The translations under genes and the position numbers were made by a program. The notes below the pieces were generated by a model that saw nothing but the letters and a program-made list of their open reading frames with translations, did not search any database and was not told the origin of the DNA. 64,000 nt of DNA from Hypomesus transpacificus (lineage: Eukaryota; Chordata; Actinopteri; Osmeriformes; Osmeridae). Position 1 is the stretch's first letter, and each line of letters begins with the position of its first letter. The stretch covers positions 6,043,847 to 6,107,846 of the forward strand of contig NC_061062.1 in assembly GCF_021917145.1 (NCBI RefSeq), in the 5' to 3' direction. This document shows, piece by piece, positions 1 to 12,100 of this stretch.

Positions 1-1124
1 CAGGAGCCAGCCCCGCCAGAGGAGCCCGTGGGTCCAGAGCTCCAGGGTCAGGTGATGTCCAGCCTGCGCCTGGAGAACCAGCTGCTGCGGAGCGAGGTCA
101 CCTCTCTCAACCAGGAGATGGCCTCTATCATCCAGAGAGCCAAGGACATGCAGGAGGGTACGTGCTGACGTACCAGCTGTCTAGGATGGGTACAGATCAG
201 TGGTAAAGCCTTAGATTGCTGACCAAGAGGTTGCATTCCCCCCCCCCAAAAAAAAACAACAACATGTGTGAATAAAGGAGTCTGCAAAATTATGATATTA
301 TTAAATAAATCATACTAAGCTACCCACAGAGTTGAACTTGGCTCGCCTGCGCTCGGACAAATGGAGTTCTGACCAGTCCCGTACGGACCGCACGGTGAGA
401 GAGCTTCAGTCCCACGTTGATGACCTCACTGAGGCCCTGTCTGCTAAAGATGGGCAGCTTGCGGTCCTGAAGATCAGGCTGGAGGAGGCAGATCAGTTAC
501 TAAAGTCTCGAAGCAGTGCCCTGGAAGAGGCACAGACTGAGAGGTCCAGGTATGTGTCTGAGTGAATGGGATGGAGGGAGGGAGGGTGGATAGGTGGATG
601 GTAAATTGTATTCCGTCTTGGCCCATGGTGGTCAGAATCCTCCAGGACCATACTGAGGGGAGCAGCCTGCAGTCGCAGGCCCTGCAGACCCTGCAGGAGA
701 GGCTGCGAGAGGCAGAGGGGGCCCTACGGAGAGAACAGGACAGCTACCGACAGATGCAGGCAAGCCAGCTGACTCTAGCACCATGTTACACCTTTATTAC
801 TCACTTGGGTGTTATGTGTAATATATATATATATTTGAAATGTAAAAATGGCCAAACAAATACATTTTGCTTTTCTTCAGAGTGAGTATTCAGCTCGGCT
901 GTCCAAGGTGGAGTCGGAGAGGCAGTTGCTGGCGGAGGCGGTCACTGGGGCGGAGAGGAGGGCGGCGGAGGACAAGCACAGGGCAGACGACCTCCAGCAG
1001 CAGATGAAGAGCGCCAGGGCCGCCGCTGAGACTGCCAAGCAGGAGCTGCAGGACTACAAACACAAGGCCTCACGCATCCTCCAGGTGGGGCGGACAACAA
1101 CACACATGGATTTGTTTAGCATGG

Positions 1125-1161
<37 letters not shown>

Positions 1162-3715
1162 GAGCTGTGCCCATAGATGGTGGTAGATCATCTGTCCACA
1201 GATCATCAGGAGGTTGCAGGTTTAAACCCCTGTCCCCTTTCTGTATGTTGATTTCAATATAAGCATCTGCTAAATTAATACATTGCATGTTCGAACCTAG
1301 TAGATATGTGGTAATAGATTGCATTTGTTTTTACTAGAGGGCTGATGTTTTTTTTGTTGGTGTCAACCCAGACTTCACTACACATTACCCTCTAACCAGT
1401 CTGTGTGTCTTCTGTATGACCCCTCCCCCTTCTCCTCTAGTCCAAAGAGAAGCTGATTAGCAGTCTGAAGGAGGGGTCTGGATTGGACACGCTGGACGGA
1501 GGCGGGGCCGGGATTCTGGAGCTGGAGGATCTTCGCCACGAAAAGGAGCTGCAGAGAGACGAGATCCAGAAGCTGCAGGGCCAGCTGCAGACTCTCCGCT
1601 CAGAGATACAGGTGAGGATCAGTTCCACTAGGAGGAACGACAGGGTTAGCTCCAGGCAGGTAAGGTAAGATACAGGTGGATCCTATCCCCCATCAAGGCT
1701 GTCACTGCTGGAACACCTAAAATGTGGGTTACTCTGTGTGTGTGTGAGACGTTCCTCTGGTGTGTTCTCTCTCAGGAGCTGGAGAACCAGGCCCTTGCGG
1801 AAGCAGAAGCCTGGAGGGAACAGCAGGGGGAGGTGGAGGAGCAGCAGGCCCTGCAGGCCAGAGCCAGACAGGAAGTGGAGGCGGAAGTGGAGCGCTATAA
1901 ACAGGTTAGAGGAGACCTGTGTCCTACAGCTGACATGACTTCTACATGACCTCTATTTTCAGGAATAGGTCACTTCAGTGTGTGTCTATGTGTGTGTAGG
2001 AGCTGCAGTATGTGGAGGAGGAGAACCACCGTGCCAAAACAGCCCTCCAGAGTCGTATTAAGGACAGGGAGGATGAAATCCAAAAACTCAGGAACCAAGT
2101 AAGCTACTCCTTCTAGAGTCTGGTTCAATGACAGACTTTTTTCAGTTGATGTGCATCACCATGTCAGCTGTACCTGTTGTGAGAATGTGATGTTGTGAGA
2201 TGCTGTAAGCAAAGACCATTCCTTTACCCTAACCATCAAAATATTGTCAGAACTATATACTTCTGATCCTTGATTTTTATGCTGTACTTTCAAAATGCAC
2301 TATTTGGAGGTCGCCCTGGATCTTTTTCAAAGCCTGCTAAATGAACAAAATGGAAATGTAGAGACAGCCTGGTAAACTATTCTACCTCATCCCCCTCCCC
2401 CGTGGGACCAGTTGACCACCAAGACCCTGAGCAGCAGCAGCCAGACCGAGCTGGAGAGCCGCCTGCACCAGCTAACGGAGACCCTGATCCAGAAGCAGAC
2501 CGTGCTGGAGGCCCTGGGCACGGAGAAGAGCTCCCTGGTGTTCCAGCTGGAGCGCCTGGAGCAGCAGCTGAGGAGCCAGCAGGGCGGGCCGGCCGGGGGG
2601 CCAGCCATTGACATGGCCGGCACGGAGGGCCCAGGTAGGGCCCCGCACCAGACTCCTTCACCTCGCGCTAACCACAACCCTGCTTCCCGGCGGAGAAAAA
2701 GAACGGGGATGGCTAATAGCTCAGTGGTTAGAGTAATCTACTACAGATCAATAGGCTGTCCATAAGGGGTCCAAACCCCCATGTAACTTGCTTTGGATAG
2801 AAGCCTCTGCTAAATGAATGCATTACATTCTAACATGATTGAAGTGTCAGTTGTTAGCCTGTGTGTTGTTTTCGGTGGTTGTAACCGACCAGCGGGTGTG
2901 TTTACCCTGCAGGAGCGCGGCAGAGGAACACTCCGATCCTGTTTACGGACCACGACAGCCCAGGAGTGTACGGGCAAGTTCGCAAGGCAGCCAGTACCAT
3001 TGACAGGTTCAGGTGAGATGGTCTTTATGCTCATCCTGGTGTAATCATTTGACGGGAGATCATGAGGTTGCAAGTTCAAATCCCCCCTTGGTGGTTAGGG
3101 TTAAAAGCACCTTAAAAAAATGTTTTGATCTGCTGCTCTTCACGATGCCTAGCGGCTGTAAGAAGCTGTAAACCTAAAATAATATAACCTATTATAAATA
3201 CTGTAAATCTGAACCTATATGAGCTGCTATATGTATCAACAATGTCGAATAAATTCAACAATGTTGATTTATTTATTTATTATAATTCATTGACAACCTA
3301 TGAAAAGAATAACAACTAAGCGTGTCAGAATATGTGTCTGATTATTTGGTGTTGTTGGTGTTGTTGAGTCTTCTGTTTAATTTACATTTCGTCGATGTGT
3401 TCCCTCCTCCAGCATCAGACTAGGGATCTTCCTGAGACGCTATCCTATGGCCCGGGTCTTTGTTATCCTATATATAGTGAGTGCTTCTTTGAAACAGTAG
3501 CAAATCATTGTTCTAGAATGACGTTCTTCAAAACCTCAATATAGGAAAACACACTATGACAAATGACTAAACACATAAATAAGTGTGTAATTTTTATAAA
3601 ACTGTATAAATACATAACTAAAATGTGTCTTCAGGCACTGCTGCACCTGTGGGTGATGGTGGTTCTGCTGACGTACTCTCCAGAGATGCACCACGACCAC
3701 CCTGGGGGGAGATGA
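1..3715 (+). CDS. golga5: Golgin-84 (golgin subfamily A member 5), 3' part
   Basis: Coding exons: 1-157 (entered mid-exon), 330-549, 636-759, 881-1084, 1441-1611, 1776-1904, 2000-2098, 2412-2634, 2913-3012, 3413-3476 and 3635-3715 (stop TGA 3713-3715). All phases close, giving about 523 residues in view; vertebrate golgin-84 is about 730 aa, so roughly the first 200 residues lie to the left. The product is one long coiled coil (e.g. ENQLLRSEV, SQTELESRLHQLTETLIQKQ) followed by a C-terminal membrane anchor: the basic FLRRYP segment, a hydrophobic stretch ending LLHLWVMVVLLTY, and a short His-rich tail PEMHHDHPGGR. Family knowledge: golgin-84 is a tail-anchored cis-Golgi tether that binds Rab1 and captures intra-Golgi COPI vesicles. 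The intron after 759 begins with GC, not GT. The match to the mammalian C-terminus is near identical, so identity is secure; exon ends are hand-placed. Confidence 0.96.
1126..1155 (+). repeat. Poly(G) run of 30
   Basis: Uninterrupted G30 in a golga5 intron. Similar runs elsewhere: G28 at 35636-35663, C19 at 14662-14680, C21 at 16890-16910. Exact lengths in such runs are unreliable in assemblies. Confidence 0.9.
1172..1292 (+). mobile_element. tRNA-derived SINE fragment in golga5 intron
   Basis: tRNA-like region with a B-box-like GGTTTAAACCCC followed by an AAGCATCTGCTAAATTAATA tail typical of teleost SINEs. It lies next to the G30 tract. Confidence 0.6.
2705..2832 (+). mobile_element. tRNA-derived SINE in golga5 intron
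   Basis: A-box-like TAGCTCAGTGGTTAGAG, B-box-like GGGTCCAAACCCC, and the tail CTTTGGATAGAAGCCTCTGC, TAAATGAATGCATTA. These are internal Pol III promoter elements of a tRNA-derived SINE; not a functional tRNA. Confidence 0.75.
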
Positions 3716-4110
3716 GGAGCAGCACAGCTTGGTGCTGTGCTCTGCTTGAAGACGTGTGCCCCAGGGCCCTGGAGGGCAGGGGTTTGGAGCAAGCTGCTGA
3801 AATGACACTCAATAAAGCGTACTATTCTGGGCCTGGTTCTTTGGATTTGCACAGACATATGCTAAGAGATATAGATTTATATCCTTTTAACTGTGTCCTC
3901 CTGTCTGAAGGTCTGCAGTAGGACAATAGCATGGGGTTTAATGGCAGGTATACTTTGACATGATGGGTACAGTATTGGGATGTCCTTTAATCAAACTTGA
4001 TTTCAACTATGTTCTCCTGTAACCTGGTAATTATTTGTTTATTCTTAGAGATTGTATTTAACATTGTAAAAAAAATATTTTAAATAAACGAGGACTAAGC
4101 AGAAATTGTA
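3716..4110 (+). other. golga5: golga5 3' UTR with two poly(A) signals
   Basis: Non-coding tail after the golga5 stop. AATAAA hexamers lie at 3811-3816 and 4083-4088, so either a short (about 120 nt) or a long (about 390 nt) 3' UTR could be used. The distal signal is in an AT-rich context and is followed by the trip11 upstream region. Confidence 0.7.
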
Positions 4111-4722
4111 AAGCCTTGCCGAGCTTTTGTCAACACACTGGCTCCATGCAAACTTACCGAAACACTGAGTTCCTTGAATGCAGCCTCATCATGCTGGTAG
4201 TCCTCCACTATCCCATAATGCTATGGCGCTGCAGAGTCCACGTCAAAACTCTTGACAGCCAAGCTGCAGTCGAGTTGGCAGTGTAGCCACTAGCTGTATT
4301 GTATGAACCGGCTCTGAAGTCCATGGAAAAATGAAAAACGAACCGTAATATCGACCAGTTCACAATAGTTAATATTGTACGACAGTCGGTGTTTTGCTTT
4401 TGTTTCCGATTTTAGTTAGCTCCCTTGTCAGTTAAACCATACGGTTGAGGACGACAAATTACAGCTAGCGAAAAGCTAAGCAGCTAGCTAGCTAAATTTA
4501 GCCTGCGTTAGCAAGTCCGACTAACTGTCCCGAACTTGACAGCCCTCAAGGCGAGAAAGAGTTATCGGCAATAACACGTTGTTTAAATCTACAAGTTGTT
4601 AAACGTCTTAACGTGCTTAAATGGAGTCTCTAACTGGATGAGGAAGGTTGCTAGCAAAGTAGCTAGCTACAAGGCAATAACATTATTTGGCCCGTGTTTG
4701 TTTATTTTTACGTTTCACAAAA
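4111..4722 (+). promoter_or_regulatory. trip11: golga5-trip11 spacer; trip11 promoter and 5' UTR
   Basis: About 600 bp separates the distal golga5 poly(A) signal from the trip11 start codon. It holds no exon I can recognise. It must contain the trip11 promoter and 5' leader unless an untranslated exon lies further away. I see no clear TATA box. Short GCTAGC/AGCTAG repeats occur around 4465-4500 and 4650-4670. Confidence 0.5.
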
Positions 4723-6084
4723 ATGTCTTGGCTTGGTGGAATCAGTTCTGGCCTGGGTCAGTCTTTGGGCCAGGTTGGAGGGAGCCTGCAATCTTTTACT
4801 GGACAAATATCCACATTTACCAAAGATATGCTGTTGGAGGGTGTGGAAGAGGTTGGAGGTAAGTCTAGAAGGTGGACTATACACTATATTTAGGATACCA
4901 TGTTGGCTGTAATTCATAACTGCTGCTGTAATGTAATCCTGAAGTTCGCTACAGTAACCTCCTTGCCAGTAAACTTGTTTACAGATTGCCTTGTAATTTA
5001 ATCAAAATGCCCCCCCCCTCCCCCGTTTGTTAGGGTAGTTGTTGTAAAGGCTACATAACCCAACACCCCGTATACTTGTATTTGGGTGGTACATTTTTGT
5101 GATGCCGTTCGTCATGTTGTAAGGTTATGAACAGATAACTTTAGCTAGGTTAATTACAAATCAGTGCAGTTTGAGCTAGTGACAACCATGCTGTTTGGAA
5201 GCAAACAGGCTTTGACTGAAGCTAGTGACGGAGACAGAAGAACTTTGATCTTGGACGTCCAACAGAGACATTTATGTACTGTTAGACTCACAGGTCAGGT
5301 TACTGGGTCTATTACAATACAACAATGGTCAAGCTGTCTAATCTGTAATCAGTCCAGACCAGAACATAGAAAACAATGATGCCTGTTTCATAATGTAAAC
5401 AAAATGGTTGTGGCTGTGTAATCTATAGTGATAGATAAGATTTTCTGCAAGGAAAGCTTGTCTGTGTGCTGCTTGTACAAGCTGGTTTGTCATGTGAACC
5501 TGTTTAAGCAGATCATCTGTGTATGTCACATGTAGTGTGTACACACACACACACATAGGCCAGTCCTGAGGTTGATACGGAGTTATGCAGATAGAATACC
5601 TGCTTTCAGTCTGATCATATTCAACTGCAACGGCATTGTCAAGACCAGCCGACATTGTAGTCTGACACATACCTATAGGTTGAAAAAAATAGTGCTGCCT
5701 TTTTCACGTACACTTATCTAGCCATTTCCTTTTAACAGTGACTGGTGACGCGCATTGGTTCACTGTTGTACTGCTGGGCTGTGTTTGATTGGTTTATTGT
5801 TGTAGCTGCTGGGCTGTGTTTGATTGGTTTATTGTTGTAGCTGCTGGGCTGCGTTTGATTGGTTCACTGTTGTAGCTGCTGGGCTGTTTGTGAGGTTTTC
5901 TTCTGTCTCATCACAGATGCCTCCACTGAGCTGCAGGTGTCCAATTCCAGGCTGGCGGAGGTGGAGGGTGCGTTTGCCACACAGAAGTCAGAGGTTAGTC
6001 TGGAGGCTCCCTGATCAGCGTGTCTGAAAGATTCTCTTGACCATGCCCTTGTTTGTCTAAGCTGTGCAGCTGGTGATTTACACA

Positions 6085-6136
<52 letters not shown>

Positions 6137-9100
6137 TATACCTGTGTGTCGCAGTGTGAGCGTTTAAAGAAGATCCACGCTGAGCTTGAGGAGAAGCTGG
6201 AGGCCTCGGAGATCCAGATCAAGCAGCAGTCTGCAGAGTACAGAAGCCTTCTGCAGCAGAGAGATGTACATTTACATTTATTCATTCAGCAGACGCTTTT
6301 ATCCAAAGCGACTTCCAAAAGAGAGCTTTACAAAAGTGCTTAGGTCAATGATCATAACAACGAGCCCCAAACATTGCGGGCAGCCAAAACATGACGCATA
6401 CATTGTGAAAAACCAAATAAGTGCCAAAGGGAAGAACCATAAGAGCATGTAGTTAAACAAGTTGCAATTAAACAACATGAACCTGAAAAAGTGCAAGAGT
6501 GTACCCGTAGGAAAGCAATCAACAGTAAAATATTTCACAGCGAGTACAATAATTGAGATTGAATTGAGATGAATTGAGATGAATTGAGATGAATTGAGAT
6601 GAATTGAGATGTAAGCAGGCGTGAGCCCCTCCCACAGCCACGCTCCCACACCACCAGGGGGGGTCCTGAAGCGTGCCGTCTGCTTGCCTTCGCAGGTGGA
6701 GATCAGCCACCTGAAAGCGCGCCAGAGCGGCCTGCAGGAGGAGATGCACAAGTGGCAGAGTTCCAGCCAGTCCGCCTCCTCCGGCCCCGCCGTGCTCCCC
6801 GTGGCCACCTCCACCACGTCCTCCTCCGCCTCCTTCCTGCCACAACCCCCCGGGGACCACCAGGGTTTCCACGGGGACCAGATGGACTTCAGCGACGTGC
6901 TCTGGTCCCAGCAGGAGATCAACCGCCTCTCCACGGAGGTGCTGCGGCTGGAGGCCGAGGTGGCCCACTGGAGGCGCGTGTCTCAGGTAGCCAGCCTCAC
7001 TGTGTTTATCCCTGCATTCCATAACATGGGAAACATGACTGCATTCCATAACATGGGAAACATGACTGCATTCCCTAACAGGAGAAACATGACTGCATTC
7101 CATAACATGGAAAACATGACTGCATTCCCTAACAGGAGAAACATGACTGCATTCCATAACATGGAAAACATGACTGCATTCCATAACATGAGAAACATGA
7201 CTGCATTCCATAACATGAGAAACATGACTGCATTCCATAACATGAGAAACATGACTGCATTCCATAACATGCATTACTCCCAACATAACACAACATGCAT
7301 TACTCCCAACATAACACAACATGCATTACTCCCTAAATAACATATTGTTTGATACTTTACTCCCTACATAACGTATAACGTACACGACTGATGTTTATAT
7401 CCCTACATAGCAAAACAGAACATTACTGAATGTAGATCTGTACATAACAGAAACTGACAGTGCATGACATCTATGAGTGATGTACCTGTTGTACCGTGCT
7501 CCGTACCAGGCATCAAATGCCCCAGGGAACGGCAACGGTGACCAGGGTGAGATCCTCAAGCTCCAGAGGATCATAAACGTGAGTTTCACTTTAAAAGCCA
7601 CCAGTCCAACTGTATGAACTGGTTATTCAAAAGGATTAATGTGTTGTTACTTTATCATAGTAATAGAACAACAGTTCTTTGTTTCCCACAGATTAGAAAG
7701 CGATTTATGGGGGGTCGCCTGTGGCTGAAGGGGGGAGGGGGGGGGGGGCCTGCCAGAAACCAAAGACTAAAAATGAGTTCTCGGCCGGTGTCGATTCTGT
7801 AGCGCACCGCCACAAATGATTCTATGTGTGGGGAAACACTGAACAGATGTTCACGGATGTCGGTTTCATTCTGGAAACGTACTGTGCGTTGTTTATGTAC
7901 TTGAACTTGTGAGCCTCAGCCGCTGTCTGTCTGTCTGTGTGGAGCAGGAGCTGCGAGAGGAGATGGGCAGAGAGGTGGACGAGCACCAGCACGAGCTGGC
8001 CGCCCTGCAGGACGCCCAGCGGCAGAAGCTGACCGAGGTGACGCGGCGCCACCGGGCCGAGCTGGCGGAGTACGAGGAGAGGGTGGAGGAGCTGGAGGAG
8101 CAGATCCACAATGGTGGGACGGGGTCAAGTTCCCTAACGAGTTAGTCGGGGGCTCTTCAGGGTTAAACGGTTGGAGAGGGAAAACAACAAGGAATTATTT
8201 CATAGAGGCTGTAACTTTCTGACGGGTATATGCTCGAGGGGATAAGGAGCTGTAGTTCTTGTGTTGTTTCATGCTTTCAAGCTCAGTGGTAGAGCATTTG
8301 TCTGCAGATCAAGAGTTTGCAGGTTCAAGTCCCGACCTGTATGTCGCTTTGGATAAAAGCATCTGCAAAATAATCGGCATTATTAATAATTGCCTCTAGT
8401 AATGTTTTTGGTCATTTTTCCCCCCTAATCCAGCGGGCAGCGGCCAGACCTCCCTGGACTCCTCCAGAACCCTGGACCTTCAGAACACCGTCCGGTCTCT
8501 ACAGGAAGGGGCGGAGCAACAGGACAGGAAGCTGCAGGAGCTGACTGCCAGTCTGGAGGAGGCGCAGAGGGCCGCAGCCGTCCTGCAGCAGGAGAAGGAG
8601 GAGGTGCAGGGAGAGAACGCACAGCTGCTGCAGAACTACGCCCGGCTGCAAGCGTCGGTGGTGGAGCTCCAGACCCGGGTGCAGGAGCAGGAGGGGAAGA
8701 ACCTACACAAGGCCCATCTGGATAACGAGATACAGGGGCTGAGGAAGGCTCTGGCAGGTAGAGTTACAGGCAGATAGAGGTACAGCCAGGTAGAGGTACA
8801 GGCAGGTAGAGCTACAGACAGGTAGAGCTACAGGCAGGTAGAGCTACGGGCAGGTAGAGCTACAGGCAGGTAGAGGTACAGGCAGGTAGAGGTACAGGCA
8901 GGTAGAGCTACAGGCAGGTAGAGGTACAGGCAGGTAGAGCTACAGGCAGGTAGAGGTACAGGCAGGTAGGGCTACAGGCAGGTAGAGGTACAGGCAGATA
9001 GAGGTACAGGCAGATAGAGGTACAGGCAGGTAGAGCTACAGGCAAGTAGAGCTACAGGCAGATAGAGGTACAGGCAGTTAGGTAGAGGTACAGGCAGTTA

Positions 9101-12100
9101 GGTAGAGGTACAGGCAGTTCGGTAGAGGTACAGGCAGTTAGGTAGAGGTACAGGCAGGTAGAGTCTGATCAGGTATAGAGTTTGAATGCTGAGCCAGGAG
9201 CTTAACATTTCTGTTGTGAATGTTTTAATGTATTTCATGTTTATATGTATCTTTTTTTCTTCAGATGCTGAAAAAGATATCATGAGGCTTAAGAGTCCTC
9301 CTGAGGTATGGAGTCTGACTGGACACTGAATGTTCCCAGTTTATCTTTATGCTCGGCTGATTCTTCTTCTTTTTAAATTCATTTGGCAGATGGCTTTATC
9401 CAAACTGACATCAGTTTGATAGTTGTTGATTTTGTTGTTTATAAAAGAGTGAACCAGCAGCAGAGGTGGAACATGCAGAAATCCTAGAACTGAACACACT
9501 CATCGGGGCCTTGAGACAAGAGAAGGAGATGATCGAACAGGAAAAGGTCACCTAAAACTCTCCTCAACTGCGTTGATGAATTGTGTGACTTGTGTGCCCT
9601 GTTGACTCAATGAGTAAAAGCACCTTGTCTTTACTTGTAGTGTTCAAGCGTAAAACGAAACATTGTGAAACACATTTTCCTTGTTACTTAACCACAGGGT
9701 CAATGTTTTCCTGCTTTTCAGCTGGGCCTGCTGGAGAGGCTTAGGGGTGCGGAGGAGCGGGGTGGGGCAGGAGGGGAAGGGGAGGACAGCGAGGGGCTGA
9801 GGGCGGAGCTCCAGAGGATGGAGGAGGCTCTGAAGGAGACCCGGGAGGACCGGGACACGCTCATGTCTGAGCTGGAGGAGCTGGACCGCCAGAACCAGGA
9901 AGCCACACAGGTACCCGCTCTGTTGATCAGCGTCAATAAGTAATGGAACATTAGTCACTTCTGAATATGTTACATCCATGTCAATTTTAGTACAGTAAGG
10001 AAAAGAGGTAAATGTACACATACTTACTTTCTAAATATGTAGTATATATGCAATATATGATTACATTTATGTCATTTCAGCAGAGTTAAAAAAAAAACGT
10101 TTTCTGACAATTTATATCCTTTATATTATAATTACTATTTTGTGTGTTTTTTTTCCCTCGTTTGTGTGCAGCACATGATCTCCGTGAGGGAGCAGCTCTC
10201 TGGGCAGCTGAAGGAGTCTGAAGCCGAGTTGACCAGGCTGCTGTCTGAGCTCAGTTCAGCCTCTGACCAGAGGGGGGCGCTGCAGCAAGAGCTGGAGGCC
10301 CAGAGGGAGAAACTGAGCCAGAGCGCCTTCACGCTGAATGACCTGCACATGGGCAAGCAGCAGCTGGAGAGCACAGTGAAGGAGCTGAGAGAGAAGCTGG
10401 GACACGCTACGGAGCAGGGGCGCGAGGCGCGAGGAGAGGTGTCGGAGCTCAGGAGAAGCCTACAGGAGCGGGAGGAGCAGCTGTTTGCTGCCAGGGCGGA
10501 GCTCCGTCAGGCGGGGGAGAGAGGGGCCGAGGGCGGGGGAGAGGAGCTCGCCGCGAAGGAGCGCGAGTCGGAGGAGCTCCGGAAGGAGCTGGCCGAGATG
10601 AGGAACTCCCACGAGAAAGTGATGTCAGAGGACTACGAGGGCAAGATGGAGAACAGGAGGTTGAAGACGGAGGTCGAGGAGGCCGCGGGCAGGGCGGAGG
10701 AGCTGGGCCGGCAGGTGAGGGAAGGCCAGGCGGCCCTCAGCAGGTTGGCCCTGGAGAAGGACACTCGCATCGAGGCCCTGAAGCTGGAGAAGAGCCAGCT
10801 GGAGGGCGAGCTGAGCCAGGCGGAGCTGGCGCTGGCCGAACAGACCAGGCAGTACCAGAACACCGTGGAGGAGCTGACACGGGCGCGCTCCCTGGACGCC
10901 ACCGCCTTGCAGACGGAGCACGAGAGGGCCGTGCGGCTGAACCAGGAGAAGGACCTGGAGATCGGCCAGCTCCGGAGGGACGTGGAGCAGGGGGCATCCG
11001 ACCACAGGGACACCAACGAGATGCTGGCCATGACCGTGGCCGGGCAGAAGCAGCTGACGGACCTGCTCCGGGAGAAGGACGCCCTCATGGAGACCCTGAA
11101 GCAGGGTGCGGCCGAGGCCCGGAGCGAGGCGGAGGGACGGCTTCTGGCGGCCTCCAAGGACGTCGAGGCGCTGAGGCAGGCGGCGGAAGAGAAGGACAGG
11201 CAGCTGGGAGGGATGAAGGAGGAGAACAGCCACCTGAAGGAGGAGTTCGACCGCCTGAGGGACCAACAGAGCCGGCCCCAGCCCCTGGCCGAGCCGCGGA
11301 CCCTGGACATCATCACCGAGCTCGAGACGGAGATCACCCAGCTCAAGTCCGCCAGGAGCAACCTGGAGGAGGAGGTCCTGGCCCTGAGGAGGGCCACGGA
11401 GGAGGAGCGGGCCTCGCTGCTCGCCGCCCAGCAGTCCCTCCAGGCGCAGCAGAACGAGCTGGAGCAGGCTCACTCGCGCCACGAGCAGAGCACGCTCAAC
11501 TACGACCGGCTCATCCACGCCAAGGACCAGGAGATCTCCCGCCTGCTGCAGGCGGTGGAGGGGCTCGCCGGGCGCCACAACCATCCCCCGTCCGTACCGG
11601 AAGTGGTCATCATGCAGGAGGACAAGACCCAGTCTCTCAACGGGGAGAACGGCAACGAGAAGCACGACCTGTCCAAGGGAGAGATCGAGAGGCTGGTGAA
11701 GGGCATCAAGGAGAAGGAGACCGAGATCACCCAGCTGAACGAGAAGAACCTATCCCTGGCCAAGCAGCTGGACCAGCTGGTGGTGTCGCGGGACGAGCTG
11801 GGCAAGCTGTCCCAGATGATCACGCAGAAGGACCGCGAGATCCAGGCCCTGCACGCCCGCATGTCCGGCGGCCCCTCCCAGGACGTGATGTTCCTCCACC
11901 AGCAGCTGCAGGCCTACGCGGTGGAGAGGGAGCAGGTCCTGGCCGTGCTCAACGAGAAGACCCGGGAGAACAGTCAGCTGCGCTCCGACTACCACCGCAT
12001 CATGGACATCGTGGCGGGCAAGGAGGCGGCGCTGCTGAAGATGCAGCAGGAGAACCAGCGCCTCTCCACCATGAGCGACCCGTCCGGCAGCCAGGAGATG

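Noticed and set aside
646-660. golga5 exon starting after the CCAG at 642-645
   Set aside because: The phase does not fit. The AG at 634-635 gives RILQDHTEGSSLQ, matching the golgin-84 family.
8278-8345. tRNA gene
   Set aside because: A- and B-box-like motifs are present, but they are followed by the SINE tail CTTTGGATAAAAGCATCTGC and recur diverged at many sites, so this is a tRNA-derived SINE.
8756-9165. CRISPR-like regular repeats
   Set aside because: Units are 16 bp, contiguous and without unique spacers, in an intron of a vertebrate gene.
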